From Streptomyces sp. T39 (GTDB lineage: Bacteria > Actinomycetota > Actinomycetes > Streptomycetales > Streptomycetaceae): a stretch of 35,922 bases of DNA. This document shows positions 6,937 to 16,501 of the stretch, one piece after another. The translations under genes were made by a program, and so were the position numbers. The notes under the pieces are model-generated. The model made no database searches, had not been told where the DNA came from, and saw only the letters and a list, made by a program, of their open reading frames with translations. Position 1 is the first letter of the stretch; each line of letters opens with the position of its first letter. The stretch is taken from assembly GCF_008042045.1 (NCBI RefSeq), contig NZ_RDBP01000012.1, positions 2,723,919-2,759,840 of the forward strand, in the 5' to 3' direction.

Positions 6937-7713
6937 TCAGGGAAGGACGACGTCGCGGCCTTCCCTGCCTTCGAGGACGTCCTCTCCGGTGCCACCGCAG
7001 ACGAGGTCGTCGCCTCCTTCGCCGTCCAGCGCGTCGTCGCCGGGGCCGCCGAGGACGATGTCGCGGCCGTCCCCGCCCATGGCGTGGTCGTCGCCGGGGC
7101 CGGCGTACACGGTGTCGTCACCGCCGTAGCCCTCGATCATGTCGTCGCCCCGGCCGCCCCACATCCGCTGGTCGCCGTCGTCACCCATCAAGTGGTCCGT
7201 GCCGTCGCCGCCGTGCAGGACGGCGGGGCCCATGACCATGTCGTTCCCCGCGTCGCCCAGCACCGTGCGGGCGGTGTGGGCGTGCAGTTCGTCGTCGCCG
7301 GGGCCGCCCCTGACGGTGCCGACCCCGGGGCTGAAGGCGGCGATGGTGTCGTCGCCGTCGCCGAGGAAGGCGTCGATCCTGTCGGGCCGCGGGCTGTCGG
7401 CGGGCAGTTCGCAGACGACGGAGGTGGGATCCCCGGCTCCGGAGTAGGCGCAGTGGTCGCCCGGTTCGAGCGGGACCACGTCGCGGAAGCCGATCCGCCG
7501 GATCCCGTCGCTGGTGTACATGGAAAATATGCTGAGGTCGTTGGTCTGCCCCGCAGCGGCGGTGAAGACGATCGACTGGGTCGTCCAGTCGGCTGCGACG
7601 CGGGCCTTCGCCCCGGTGGCGGTGGCAGGGGCGGCGGCTGCCGGGCCGGCGGCGAGGCCGGCGGCTAACAGGGTCGCGGCGACCGCGCTGACGGCGGCTC
7701 GGTTCCGGTTCAT
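6937..7713 (-). CDS. Secreted RTX-like (hemolysin-type) calcium-binding repeat protein
   Basis: A 258-residue exported protein. ATG 7713 has GAGATGAGG shortly upstream and begins a Sec signal ([26 protein letters not shown]). Residues about 40-110 form a globular N-domain with one Cys pair (HCAYSG, VVCELP). From about 117 to the end the protein is a run of Gly/Asp-rich nonapeptides (GDGDDTI, GGPGDDEL, GGDGTDHL, GGRGDDMI, GPGDDHAM, GGDGRDIV, GGPGDDAL, GGDDLVCG, GREGRDVV), which fold as a calcium-filled beta-roll. There is no toxin, protease or lipase domain and no type I secretion neighbour. It is therefore likely a Sec-secreted surface or matrix protein rather than a true RTX toxin. Confidence 0.88.
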   Translation of the reverse strand: MNRNRAAVSAVAATLLAAGLAAGPAAAAPATATGAKARVAADWTTQSIVFTAAAGQTNDLSIFSMYTSDGIRRIGFRDVVPLEPGDHCAYSGAGDPTSVVCELPADSPRPDRIDAFLGDGDDTIAAFSPGVGTVRGGPGDDELHAHTARTVLGDAGNDMVMGPAVLHGGDGTDHLMGDDGDQRMWGGRGDDMIEGYGGDDTVYAGPGDDHAMGGDGRDIVLGGPGDDALDGEGGDDLVCGGTGEDVLEGREGRDVVLP

Positions 7714-7887
7714 GGGACCTCATCTCGGGGGAACGACGGTGGTCCGATCCGGTCGGCGCGGTGCTGCCGGGGCCGGACGGACGCGGACGTGAAGGCAGTC
7801 TCCCCTGCCGTCCCGGATCCGCAAGACCGCGGACTGACGCAGCGTCATGCCCGGCGCCCACGCTTGTCACCAACTTTGTTTGCTTCA

Positions 7888-7916
7888 TTGACATTTGGCG
7901 TGGGAGCCCTGATGTT
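7888..7916 (+). promoter_or_regulatory. Candidate LPMO promoter (-35 TTGACA, weak -10)
   Basis: TTGACA at 7888-7893 is a perfect -35. The hexamer 17 bases downstream, GATGTT at 7911-7916, matches the -10 only in part. The CebR-like palindrome starts at the last base of this -10, as expected for a repressor that blocks initiation. Confidence 0.5.
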
Positions 7917-7929
7917 GGGAGCGCTCCCA
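7916..7929 (+). promoter_or_regulatory. CebR-type operator (perfect 14-bp palindrome)
   Basis: TGGGAGCGCTCCCA is a perfect palindrome identical to the consensus recognised by CebR, the LacI-family cellobiose/cellotriose-responsive repressor of Streptomyces (known from the literature, recalled). It lies 33 bases before the LPMO start codon. A further TGGGAG half-site is at 7901-7906. CebR itself is not encoded in the window. Confidence 0.85.
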
Positions 7930-7961
7930 CGACAGTCTCGCAACTGGAAGGAGTTCCCCCC

Positions 7962-8636
7962 ATGCGCAAACCGACTCCCCTGACCGGCCGTTCGCGGTCG
8001 CCCCTCCACCGGCCTCTCCAGGCACTCGTCATGCTGTTCGCCGTCATCGCCGGCGCGCTGACATGGTCGGCCCCCGCCCAGGCTCACGGCACCATCGTCG
8101 GCCCCGCCAGCCGCGCGTACCAGTGCTGGAAGACGTGGGGCAGCGATCACATGAACCCGGCCATGCAGACCCAGGACCCCATGTGCTGGCAGGCCTTCCA
8201 GGCCAACGCGGACACCATGTGGAACTGGATGAGCGCACTCCGCGACGGCCTCGGCGGCCAGTTCCAGGCGCGGACCCCCGACGGGACGCTCTGCAGCAAC
8301 AACCTCTCGAGGAACGACAGCCTGAACAAGCCCGGTCAGTGGAAGACGACCACCGTCGGCGACAACTTCTCGGTCCACCTGCGCGACCAGGCGTCCCACG
8401 GTGCCGACTACTTCAAGGTCTACGTGAGCAAGCAGGGTTACGACCCCAGGACGCAGACCCTGGGCTGGGGCAACCTCGACTTCATCACGCAGACCGGCAG
8501 CTACGCCCCGGCGCAGGACATCACGTTCCCCGTCCAGACCTCCGGCTACACCGGACATCACATCGTGTTCGTGATCTGGCAGGCCTCGCACCTCGACCAG
8601 GCCTACATGTGGTGCAGCGACGTGAACTTCGGCTGA
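7962..8636 (+). CDS. AA10 lytic polysaccharide monooxygenase
   Basis: A copper enzyme that oxidatively cleaves crystalline polysaccharide outside the cell. The 224-residue precursor has GGAAGGAG eight bases before ATG 7962, a long basic N-region and a Sec signal ending APAQA, so that His42 becomes the mature N-terminus (HGTIVGPASRAYQCW). His42 and His146 (in DQASHGADYF) form the histidine brace. The mature domain is the whole protein, with no carbohydrate-binding module. The segments DPMCWQAF, MWNWMSALRDG and IWQASHLDQAYMWCSDVNFG resemble the cellulose/chitin-active S. coelicolor ScLPMO10B type more than CBP21 (recalled, not searched). The CebR operator supports cellulose as the physiological substrate. 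It is closed by a 14-bp terminator. Confidence 0.93.
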   Translation: MRKPTPLTGRSRSPLHRPLQALVMLFAVIAGALTWSAPAQAHGTIVGPASRAYQCWKTWGSDHMNPAMQTQDPMCWQAFQANADTMWNWMSALRDGLGGQFQARTPDGTLCSNNLSRNDSLNKPGQWKTTTVGDNFSVHLRDQASHGADYFKVYVSKQGYDPRTQTLGWGNLDFITQTGSYAPAQDITFPVQTSGYTGHHIVFVIWQASHLDQAYMWCSDVNFG

Positions 8637-8667
8637 GCCGAGGAGCACCGCACACGGCACCGGGAAG

Positions 8668-8709
8668 GGCCCCGACAGCGCCGAGGGACACGCGCGCGCT
8701 GTCGGGGCC
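8668..8709. terminator. 14-bp bidirectional terminator between LPMO and sdaA
   Basis: GGCCCCGACAGCGC (8668-8681) pairs perfectly with 8696-8709 around a 14-base loop. It lies between two convergent genes and ends five bases from the sdaA stop. Confidence 0.85.
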
Positions 8710-8714
8710 GCTCC

Positions 8715-10085
<1,371 letters not shown>

Positions 10086-10156
10086 GGGAGACTCCTTGTG
10101 GGGGTGGTAGACGCCGTTGTCCGCCGGTGGTGCGGCAATACGTGCTGACGTGGTGC

Positions 10157-10194
10157 GGGGCACCGCGCGCACTGTCCAGTGTGCGCGGTGCCCC
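10157..10194 (-). terminator. 18-bp hairpin between glyA and sdaA
   Basis: Bases 10157-10174 pair with 10177-10194 with a single G-T wobble; the innermost pair must open to form a loop. It starts 24 bases after the glyA stop. It should end or reduce glyA operon transcription before sdaA, whose own promoter would have to lie in the remaining 70 bases. Confidence 0.75.
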
Positions 10195-10217
10195 TTGTGC
10201 CGTGCTCGTGGTCCGGA

Positions 10218-11477
10218 TTACAGACCGGGGTACAGCGGGTGCCTGCCGGCCAGGGCCGTCACGCGGGCGCGCAGGGCGGCCGCGTCGTACTCCGGCTTCA
10301 GCGCCTCGGCGATGATGTCGGCGACCTCGCGGAAGTCCTCGTCCTGGAAACCGCGGGTGGCCAGCGCCGGCGTGCCGATCCGCAGACCCGAGGTGACCAT
10401 CGGCGGCCGCGGGTCGTTCGGGACCGCGTTGCGGTTGACCGTGATGCCGACCTCGTGGAGGCGGTCCTCGGCCTGCTGGCCGTCCAGCTCGGAGTTGCGC
10501 AGGTCCACCAGGACCAGGTGCACGTCCGTGCCGCCGGACAGGACGGAGACGCCGTGGGCGGTGACGTCGTCCTTGACCAGGCGCTCGGCGAGGATGCGGG
10601 CGCCGTCCAGCGTACGCTGCTGGCGCTCGCGGAAGTCCTCGGAGGCGGCGATCTTGAAGGAGACCGCCTTGGCCGCGATCACGTGCTCCAGCGGACCGCC
10701 CTGCTGACCGGGGAAGACCGCGGAGTTGATCTTCTTGGCGAGCTCGGCCGTCGAGAGGATCACACCGCCGCGCGGACCGCCGAGGGTCTTGTGCGTGGTC
10801 GTGGTCACGACGTGGGCGTGCGGCACCGGGTTCGGGTGCAGGCCCGCGGCGACCAGGCCGGCGAAGTGCGCCATGTCGACCATCAGGTACGCGCCGACCT
10901 CGTCCGCGATGCGGCGGAAGGCGGCGAAGTCCAGCTGCCGCGGGTACGCGGACCAGCCGGCGACGATCAGCTTCGGCTTGGACTCCTTGGCGAGCTTCTC
11001 GACCTCCGCCATGTCGACCTGGCCGGTCTGCTCGTCGACGTGGTAAGCGACCACGTTGTAGAGCTTGCCGGAGAAGTTGATCTTCATGCCGTGGGTCAGG
11101 TGACCACCGTGGGCCAGGTTCAGGCCCATGATCGTGTCGCCCGGCTTCAGCAGCGCGAACATCGCCGCGGCGTTGGCCTGCGCGCCCGAGTGGGGCTGCA
11201 CGTTGGCGTGCTCGGCGCCGAAGAGCTCCTTGATGCGGTCGATCGCGATCTGCTCGACCACGTCGACGTGCTCGCAGCCGCCGTAGTAGCGGCGGCCGGG
11301 GTAGCCCTCGGCGTACTTGTTGGTGAGGACGGAGCCCTGCGCCTCCATGACCGCGACCGGAGCGAAGTTCTCCGAGGCGATCATCTCGAGGGTGGACTGC
11401 TGGCGGTGGAGCTCGGCGTCGACGGCGGCGGCGACGTCCGGGTCCAGCTCATGGAGAGGGGTGTTCAGGAGCGACAT
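10218..11477 (-). CDS. glyA: Serine hydroxymethyltransferase
   Basis: A 419-residue PLP enzyme interconverting glycine plus methylene-THF with serine plus THF. ATG 11477 follows GAGGA by eight or nine bases. Typical signatures are ASENF near the N-terminus, [16 protein letters not shown], and [19 protein letters not shown]. The PLP-lysine motif is [16 protein letters not shown], with Lys230. The length is normal. The start is 11 bases after the gcvH stop, so gcvT-gcvH-glyA is one transcription unit behind the glycine riboswitch. In this setting it uses the methylene-THF released by the cleavage system to convert a second glycine into serine. Confidence 0.97.
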   Translation of the reverse strand: MSLLNTPLHELDPDVAAAVDAELHRQQSTLEMIASENFAPVAVMEAQGSVLTNKYAEGYPGRRYYGGCEHVDVVEQIAIDRIKELFGAEHANVQPHSGAQANAAAMFALLKPGDTIMGLNLAHGGHLTHGMKINFSGKLYNVVAYHVDEQTGQVDMAEVEKLAKESKPKLIVAGWSAYPRQLDFAAFRRIADEVGAYLMVDMAHFAGLVAAGLHPNPVPHAHVVTTTTHKTLGGPRGGVILSTAELAKKINSAVFPGQQGGPLEHVIAAKAVSFKIAASEDFRERQQRTLDGARILAERLVKDDVTAHGVSVLSGGTDVHLVLVDLRNSELDGQQAEDRLHEVGITVNRNAVPNDPRPPMVTSGLRIGTPALATRGFQDEDFREVADIIAEALKPEYDAAALRARVTALAGRHPLYPGL

Positions 11478-11488
11478 GGGGAAGATCC

Positions 11489-11866
11489 TCAGTTCCCGGA
11501 GAACTCGGTGTACTCGTCGGCGGAGAGCAGGTCGTCCGGCTCCCCGGTGACGCGCACCTTGAAGAGCCACCCGCCCTCGAAGGGCGCCGAGTTCACCAGC
11601 GACGGGTCGTCCACGACGTCCTGGTTCGCCTCGACGACCTCACCGGTCACCGGCGAGTAGAGGTCGCTGACGGACTTGGTCGACTCCAGTTCGCCGCAGG
11701 ACTCGCCCGCGGTCACGCTCTGGCCGACCTCCGGGAGCTGGGCGTAGACGACATCGCCGAGCGCGTTGGCCGCGAACTCGGTGATGCCGACCGTCGACAC
11801 GCCGTCCTCGGCGGCCGACAGCCACTCGTGCTCCTTGCTGTAGCGCAGCTGCTGCGGGTTGCTCAT
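11489..11866 (-). CDS. gcvH: Glycine cleavage system H protein
   Basis: A 125-residue lipoyl carrier that shuttles the aminomethyl group between P, T and L proteins. ATG 11866 has AGGAGA nine bases upstream. The lipoyl-attachment motif [17 protein letters not shown] is intact with Lys64. The N-terminal YSKEHEWL and the [14 protein letters not shown] block are standard. It lies 58 bases after gcvT and 11 bases before glyA. No gcvP or lpd is in the window, so the P protein must be encoded elsewhere. Confidence 0.97.
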   Translation of the reverse strand: MSNPQQLRYSKEHEWLSAAEDGVSTVGITEFAANALGDVVYAQLPEVGQSVTAGESCGELESTKSVSDLYSPVTGEVVEANQDVVDDPSLVNSAPFEGGWLFKVRVTGEPDDLLSADEYTEFSGN

Positions 11867-11924
11867 GGGCTGAATTCTCCTGTACGCGGGGCAGTGGTGG
11901 TGAACGGGAGGGGAGTGCGGGGAG

Positions 11925-13040
11925 TCACTTCGCGCGCTTGTAGAACGGCAGCGCCACGACCTCGTACGGCTCGTGCGTACCACGGATGTCGACGCCGACA
12001 CCCTCGGTTCCGGGCGCGGCGTGGGCCGCGTCGACGTAGGCCATGGCGATCGGCCTGCCGAGCGTCGGGCTGGGCGCGCCCGAGGTCACCTCGCCGACGA
12101 CCTCGCCGCCGGCGACGACCTGCATCCCGGCGCGCGGCACCCGCCGGCCCTCGGCGATCAGGCCGACGAGCTTGCGCGGCGGGGCCTGCTCGGCGCGCTC
12201 GGCGGCGGCGGCCAGCGCCTCGCGGCCGACGAAGTCGCCGGCCTTCTCGAACTTCACGACGCGCCCCAGGCCCGCGTCGAACGGGGTCAGCGCGGTGGTC
12301 AGCTCGTGCCCGTACAGCGGCATGCCCGCCTCCAGGCGCAGCGTGTCACGGCAGGACAGGCCGCAGGGGACGAGGCCGGCGCCCTGGCCGGCCTCGGTGA
12401 GCGCGGTCCACAGCTTCTCCGCGTGCTGCGGCTCGGTGAACAGCTCGAAGCCGTCCTCGCCGGTGTAGCCGGTTCGGGCGATCAGGGCGGGGACGCCGGC
12501 CACGGTGCCGGGCAGGCCCGCGTAGTACTTCAGGCCGTCCAGGTCCGCGTCGGTCAGGGACGCGAGGATGCCCGGGGACTCGGGCCCCTGGACGGCGATC
12601 AGCGCGTAGGCGTCGCGGTCGTCGCGCACCTCGGCGTCGAAGCCGGCCGCGCGCTCGCGCAGGGCGTCCAGCACGACCTGGGCGTTGCCCGCGTTGGCGA
12701 CCACCATGTACTCGGTGTCGCCGAGGCGGTAGACGATCAGGTCGTCGACGATGCCGCCGTCCTCGCGGCAGATCATCGTGTACCGGGCCCGGCCGGGGCC
12801 CACCGTCGAGATGTTGCCGACCAGCGCGTGGTCGAGCAGGTCGACGGCACCCGGGCCGGTGACGGTGATCTCGCCCATGTGCGAGAGGTCGAACAGCCCG
12901 GCCCGGGTGCGGACCGCGTGGTGCTCGTCGCGCTCGCTGGCGTACCGCAGGGGCATGTCCCAGCCCGCGAAGTCGGTCATGGTCGCGCCCAGCGAGCGAT
13001 GCAGGGCATCGAGCGCGGTACGGCGGGGGGAAGTGCTCAT
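11925..13040 (-). CDS. gcvT: Aminomethyltransferase (glycine cleavage T protein)
   Basis: The 371-residue enzyme transfers the methylene carbon from the H-protein-bound intermediate to tetrahydrofolate, releasing ammonia. ATG 13040 has GGGAG eight bases upstream and lies 32 bases after the riboswitch, which would be impossible with the in-frame upstream start at 13091 inside aptamer II. Signatures include [10 protein letters not shown] near residues 24-33, [23 protein letters not shown], and the C-terminal barrel ([22 protein letters not shown]). It is the first gene of gcvT-gcvH-glyA and is controlled by the upstream tandem glycine aptamers. Confidence 0.97.
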   Translation of the reverse strand: MSTSPRRTALDALHRSLGATMTDFAGWDMPLRYASERDEHHAVRTRAGLFDLSHMGEITVTGPGAVDLLDHALVGNISTVGPGRARYTMICREDGGIVDDLIVYRLGDTEYMVVANAGNAQVVLDALRERAAGFDAEVRDDRDAYALIAVQGPESPGILASLTDADLDGLKYYAGLPGTVAGVPALIARTGYTGEDGFELFTEPQHAEKLWTALTEAGQGAGLVPCGLSCRDTLRLEAGMPLYGHELTTALTPFDAGLGRVVKFEKAGDFVGREALAAAAERAEQAPPRKLVGLIAEGRRVPRAGMQVVAGGEVVGEVTSGAPSPTLGRPIAMAYVDAAHAAPGTEGVGVDIRGTHEPYEVVALPFYKRAK

Positions 13041-13072
13041 AGGTATGGCTCCCAGGGCATGGCGGCGAGGAC

Positions 13073-13280
13073 AATCCTCCCCATCTGTCATCGGAACCTG
13101 AGAGGTTCGCCGCGACCCCGCGTACGGATGGTCGTGACTTGCACCTTGGGTGGAGCCGGGTGTGAGCGCGGCTCGCTTTTCAGATCTGCCTCATCGCACG
13201 CGGTACGGGGCCTGAGAGATTCAAGGGAGGAACTTGCTCCTTCGGCGCCCGCCACACCAGGTGGCAGGGACTCTCCCGCG
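13073..13280 (-). ncRNA. Tandem glycine riboswitch upstream of gcvT
   Basis: On the minus strand, aptamer I (about 13280-13207) reads GCGGGAGAGTCCC, GGCGCCGAAGGAGCAA, then CTCCCTTGAATCTCTCAGG. Aptamer II (about 13200-13073) contains GATCTGAAAAGCGAGCC, CACCCAAGGTGCAAGT, GCGAACCTCTCAGGTTCC and GATGACAGATGGGGAGGA. The repeated elements TCTCAGG and GCAAG are the conserved glycine-pocket and helix sequences of this class. Two aptamers in tandem before gcvT are the classic arrangement. From memory, glycine riboswitches activate gcv genes in Streptomyces griseus. The exact switching helix was not worked out. Confidence 0.93.
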
Positions 13281-13504
13281 CGGATTCAAGCGGCCTGTAT
13301 GGAGTTGGCGCGCACATCATTGCATGCCCGCGGGCGAAGCGGGGGAGTGCGGTACCAGGCAGCGATGCGTGACGGTACGCACGCGGCCGGTGACACAGAC
13401 CTCACCCGCGGTGCCGAAATCGGTGGATTCGTATTACCAATTCTTTACACTTCATGGGTCAGGTTAGAGGGCAAGGGTCGGACGACGCGACAAGGGGGAG
13501 CGTG
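13281..13504. promoter_or_regulatory. Divergent region between the riboswitch and the P-loop gene
   Basis: The riboswitch promoter must lie just beyond 13280 on the minus strand. A less GC-rich patch at 13425-13455 (CGTATTACCAATTCTTTACA) probably belongs to the promoter of the plus-strand gene. No consensus pair with correct spacing was found. Confidence 0.4.
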
Positions 13505-14173
13505 ATGACGTTGCAGAGGTCCGGTGCATACGCCGCGGCCACGGGGGTGCCCGCTCCGCCGGGCGTGCCCGTCCGCGGCCTGCTGGACGCGCCCGCGCCG
13601 GTGCTGCGGGACCTGCGCGAGCGCGCGGGCCGCAGCCCGGGGCGCCTCGTCTTCGGCGACGGGGACCTGCTCGTCGTCTCCGGCCTGCCCGGCAGCGGCA
13701 AGACGACGCTGATCCAGCGGACGGCGCCGGATCGCGGCATCGACTCCCAGGACACCCGCGACCGCTGGGACGCCCGCATGCCGGGGAGCCTGCCGTACGC
13801 CGTCTACCGCCCGCTCGTCCGGCTCGCCCACTACGCGGGCCTGCGCCGGGCCCTGCGCTCCGGCCGGAGCGTCGTCGTCCACGACTGCGGCACCCAGGCG
13901 TGGGTGCGCCGCTGGCTCGCCCGCGAGGCGGCGCGGCGGGGCCGCGCCCTCCACCTGCTCCTCCTCGACGTGCCGCCGAAGGTCGCCCGCGACGGGCAGC
14001 GCGAGCGGGGGCGGGGCGTCTCCGGCTACGCCTTCGCCCGCCACCGCCGCGCCGTCGGCCGCCTCGTCTCCGACGCCGAGTCCGGCCGCCTCCCGTCCGG
14101 CTGCTCCTCCGCCGTCCTCCTCGACCGCGACGCGGCGGCCACCCTCCACACCCTCGCCTTCGGCCACCCCTGA
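13505..14173 (+). CDS. P-loop ATPase/kinase-like protein (AAA_33/zeta-type fold)
   Basis: A 222-residue protein. ATG 13505 is four bases after GGGGGAG (13494-13500), and GTG 13502 is in frame. After a 40-residue N-terminal segment and RLVFGDGDLLVVSGLPGSGKTTL (Walker A GLPGSGKT, about residues 58-65), it shows a conserved DSQDTRDRW element, VVVHDCGTQ (possible Walker B), a basic helix WVRRWLAREAARRGRALHLL and LLLDVPP. This order is that of small nucleoside- or polynucleotide-kinase-like P-loop proteins, but the acceptor cannot be identified. It is divergent from the glycine operon and followed by two SseB genes in the same orientation. Function inferred only at fold level. Confidence 0.75.
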   Translation: MTLQRSGAYAAATGVPAPPGVPVRGLLDAPAPVLRDLRERAGRSPGRLVFGDGDLLVVSGLPGSGKTTLIQRTAPDRGIDSQDTRDRWDARMPGSLPYAVYRPLVRLAHYAGLRRALRSGRSVVVHDCGTQAWVRRWLAREAARRGRALHLLLLDVPPKVARDGQRERGRGVSGYAFARHRRAVGRLVSDAESGRLPSGCSSAVLLDRDAAATLHTLAFGHP

Positions 14174-14230
14174 CACCCCCCGCCGACCGGACTCAGCCCC
14201 GCCCGCGTCGTGAGACGCAAGGGGTTGCGT

Positions 14231-14297
14231 TCCAGCCCCGCCGGCGTTCGAGGCGCGGGGGTCCGGGGGGCGGGGCCCCGGCAAGGCGCCGCGCGGA
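14231..14297 (+). repeat. Streptomyces interspersed intergenic repeat copy
   Basis: The stretch TCCAGCCCCGCCGGCGTTCG, then AGGCGCGGGGGTCCGGGG, GGCGGGGCCCCGGCAA and GGCGCCGCG has the layout of the palindromic element scattered between genes in many Streptomyces genomes, usually read as CCAGCCCCTCCGGCGTTTGAG followed by a GGGGTCC...GCCCC hairpin. Recognition is from memory. It may also terminate the preceding gene. Confidence 0.7.
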
Positions 14298-14438
14298 CGG
14301 GCCGTGCACGCCCCGAGCCCCGCACCACGACGCACGCGCCCCCGCCCATGCCCTCCACGGACCACCCCCCTCCCGGCTACAGTCGGAGCGACCCCGGGAG
14401 CGCCCCCGGGCACGACCGGGAAGACAGAGACGACGCGC

Positions 14439-15185
14439 ATGGACAACCACCACGGCTGGCCCGGAAACGAGCTGGAAGAGACCCTTGCCGCCGCCCTCGG
14501 CAACCCCGCCGCCGGCGGTCGCATCGTCGAGGTGCTCGGGCGCAGCCACATATGGGTGCCGCTCCCCAACGGCGGGGGCCCCGACAGCCGGGACCTCGAC
14601 CTGCCGACCACCGAGATAGACGGCGCCGCCTACGTCCCCGTCTTCAGCTCCGAGCAGCAGTTCCTCGCCACCGTCGGCGCGCACATGCCGTTCACCGTGG
14701 CGCCCGCCCGGGAGTTCGCCCGTGGCCTCCCCCCGCAGCTCGGCATCGCCGTGAACCCCGGCGGCGCCGTCGGCGTCCCGCTCCCCCCGCCCGCCGTGGC
14801 CGAACTGTGCAGGTCGGGACGGACCCCTCTGGACGGCCCCGCCTCCGGCGGCCGGGTGCGGCTGTTCGAGCCGGACTGGCAGGAGGAGCCGGTCGACTTC
14901 CTCGCCGCCGCGGCCGGTGAGTTCGAGGCGTCCGGTGTCGTCGTCAGCGCCCGCCGTGCGCTCGCCTCCGTCGAGGGCGACGAGCCCGCCCTCTTCGTCG
15001 GGGTGCAGCTCTCCTCCTGGGAGGGCGCGGACCGCAACGCCCCGATGGACGCCCTCGGCCGCGCGCTCGGCCGGGCCCACGTGCCGTGGCCGGTGAATCT
15101 CGTCCTTCTGGACGTTGCGCAGGACCCGGTGGCCGACTGGATGCTGGAGCGGGTCCGCCCCTTCTACGAGCGACTTCCGCGATAG
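14439..15185 (+). CDS. SseB-like protein (enhanced serine sensitivity family), first paralogue
   Basis: A 248-residue cytoplasmic protein without signal or membrane segment. The N-terminal half (LEETLAAALGNPAAGGRIVEVL...WVPLP, then YVPVFSSEQQFLATVG...FTVAPAREFARGLP, LGIAVNPGG) is the SseB N-terminal domain. The C-terminal half (FEASGVVVSARRALASVEGDEPALFVGVQL, RAHVPWPVNLVLLDVAQDPVADWML, PFYER) matches the SseB C-terminal domain. The E. coli namesake affects serine sensitivity, but its biochemistry is not established. The location next to the glycine/serine catabolic operon is suggestive. ATG 14439 has only a weak GAGAC-type site upstream. Confidence 0.75.
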   Translation: MDNHHGWPGNELEETLAAALGNPAAGGRIVEVLGRSHIWVPLPNGGGPDSRDLDLPTTEIDGAAYVPVFSSEQQFLATVGAHMPFTVAPAREFARGLPPQLGIAVNPGGAVGVPLPPPAVAELCRSGRTPLDGPASGGRVRLFEPDWQEEPVDFLAAAAGEFEASGVVVSARRALASVEGDEPALFVGVQLSSWEGADRNAPMDALGRALGRAHVPWPVNLVLLDVAQDPVADWMLERVRPFYERLPR

Positions 15186-15439
15186 AGGCCAGGTCTGTGT
15201 CGGAACTGCCGATTAAGCTGGTTTGATGGCCTGAACGGCGCGCCCCCGACCATCCGCCGCCCATGCGGCGGACGGTGACGGCACACGGCGGGCACCGCCG
15301 GGCGCACGGCACGGCACCAGCACAGGGCACACGGCACGCGGAAACGGCACGCAGCACCAGCACACGGCATCAGCAGGCAACGACGGGCGGCGGGGCGCGG
15401 ATCGCGCCGCCCTGCAGGGACGAAGGGGCGGAATCCAGG
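15186..15439. other. Repetitive ACGGCA-rich gap between the SseB genes
   Basis: The 254 bases contain six ACGGCA hexamers (15278, 15306, 15311, 15331, 15344, 15364) within degenerate CAGCACACGGCA-like units. TAAGCT at 15214-15219 could be a -10 element. The second SseB frame is open through this repeat, but composition and lack of domain content argue it is untranslated. Confidence 0.45.
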
Positions 15440-16246
15440 GTGAGCGCGTCAGGCACCGCGGCGGCCGGGCAGGTCGAGCACATGCTGCGCCAGGTGACTC
15501 CCGGGCGCTTCGACGCGTACGAGGCACTCCTGCGCGCCCTCGCCGACCCGGCCGGCGGCCGTGTCTGGATGCTCCTGTGGCACGGGCAGCCCGGCTCCCC
15601 CGACGCCCAGTACGGCAACCTCGAGGTCGACGGCGCGGGCTACGCCCCGTGCGTGACCTCCCCGCAGGAGCTCGCCGCGTCCGGCTGGACCCGTGCGCAC
15701 GAGGTGGTGAGCGGTCCCGACATCGCCCGCATCCTCTACCCCGAGCGGTGGGGCATCTGGCTCAACCCGCACGCCCGGGGCGGCGGGGTCGGCATCCCGT
15801 GGCTGGACCTGCGCCGTATCGCCGCCGGCCTCGACCGGATGCCGGCCGGCCCGCTGCGGCTGTCCGAACCGGCGGTCGAGATCCCCCAGTTCTACGCGCT
15901 CCTCACCCAGAACGCCCACCGCACCCCCGCCGTGCGCTCGCTGCGCCGCGCCTGGGTGCAGCCGGCGGTCGGCCCGGCCTATCTCGCCGTCGGCCTCGAC
16001 CTGTACGACACGGGTCCGCAGGCGGTCGAGTCGGTGCGGGCCATGATGCAGCAGTCGGTCGGCGCGGTCCCGGACGGCCTGCCGGTCTCGACGGTCGCGC
16101 TCGCCGACGAGTACGACCCCGTGACGATGTGGATGCGGGCCAATACCCGCCCCTTCTACGACCGCGAGGCGCACGCCGGTGGGCCCGCCGCCGGTGCCGG
16201 GGGCTACGGCTACCCGCAGCCCGGCGCGGCCGGTGGCCTGCGCTGA
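15440..16246 (+). CDS. SseB-like protein (enhanced serine sensitivity family), second paralogue
   Basis: A 268-residue paralogue of the preceding gene. GTG 15440 is preceded by AAGGGG at slightly long spacing (11 bases). The N-domain has VEHMLRQVTPGRFDAYEALLRALADPAGGRVWMLLW, GAGYAPCVTSPQELAASGW and GIWLNPHARGGGVGIPWLDL. The C-domain has AVRSLRRAWVQPAVGPAYLAVGLDL, VPDGLPVSTVALADEYDPVTMWM and RPFYDRE, which aligns element by element with the first copy. It ends in a Gly/Ala/Tyr/Pro tail (about 25 residues) absent from the first. The two copies probably act together or as a heterodimer (inference). Confidence 0.77.
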   Translation: MSASGTAAAGQVEHMLRQVTPGRFDAYEALLRALADPAGGRVWMLLWHGQPGSPDAQYGNLEVDGAGYAPCVTSPQELAASGWTRAHEVVSGPDIARILYPERWGIWLNPHARGGGVGIPWLDLRRIAAGLDRMPAGPLRLSEPAVEIPQFYALLTQNAHRTPAVRSLRRAWVQPAVGPAYLAVGLDLYDTGPQAVESVRAMMQQSVGAVPDGLPVSTVALADEYDPVTMWMRANTRPFYDREAHAGGPAAGAGGYGYPQPGAAGGLR

Positions 16247-16428
16247 TCCACCCCGGCGCGCCGTCCGGACGGGCGGCGACCCGCCCGAGGCGTGAGATGC
16301 GGTTCGAACACCCATCCTCGAACTGCGCCAGATGTCAAGGGTGTTAACTGGCCGGGGGAGGATGTCCCGGATATGACCGGTTTGTTGAGTGTCCGGGTCT
16401 CAGGTAGGTATCACCGTTATCCGGACTG

Positions 16429-16457
16429 TTCACCGTCGTGCCCCTGATCTGTAGTGT
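16429..16457 (+). promoter_or_regulatory. Promoter of the peptide ABC transporter operon
   Basis: TTCACC (16429-16434) and TAGTGT (16452-16457) are separated by 17 bases, a reasonable vegetative (HrdB-type) promoter. The inferred leader is about 40 bases and ends in AGGGGTGG before the ATG. Confidence 0.55.
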
Positions 16458-16501
16458 TCGGCCGGTCAAGACCTCATACATGGTGAACCAGGGGTGGACC
16501 C

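Larger units (their letters stand above)
7714..7961. promoter_or_regulatory. Divergent promoter region between the RTX and LPMO genes
   Basis: The 248 bases drive both genes. The LPMO side contains TTGACA (7888-7893), a candidate -10 GATGTT (7911-7916) at 17-base spacing, and the operator palindrome at 7916-7929. Nothing recognisable was found on the RTX side. Confidence 0.6.

Noticed and set aside
6937..7713. True RTX toxin or protease
   Set aside because: Only calcium-binding repeats and a small N-domain are present, with a Sec signal and no type I secretion genes.
15278..15369. Possible CRISPR array in the ACGGCA repeats
   Set aside because: Units are only about 6-12 bases, irregularly spaced, with no constant spacers and no cas genes.
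15263..15439. Upstream in-frame extension of the second SseB gene through the ACGGCA repeats
   Set aside because: The encoded sequence is repetitive and lacks homology to the family; GTG 15440 starts the recognisable domain.
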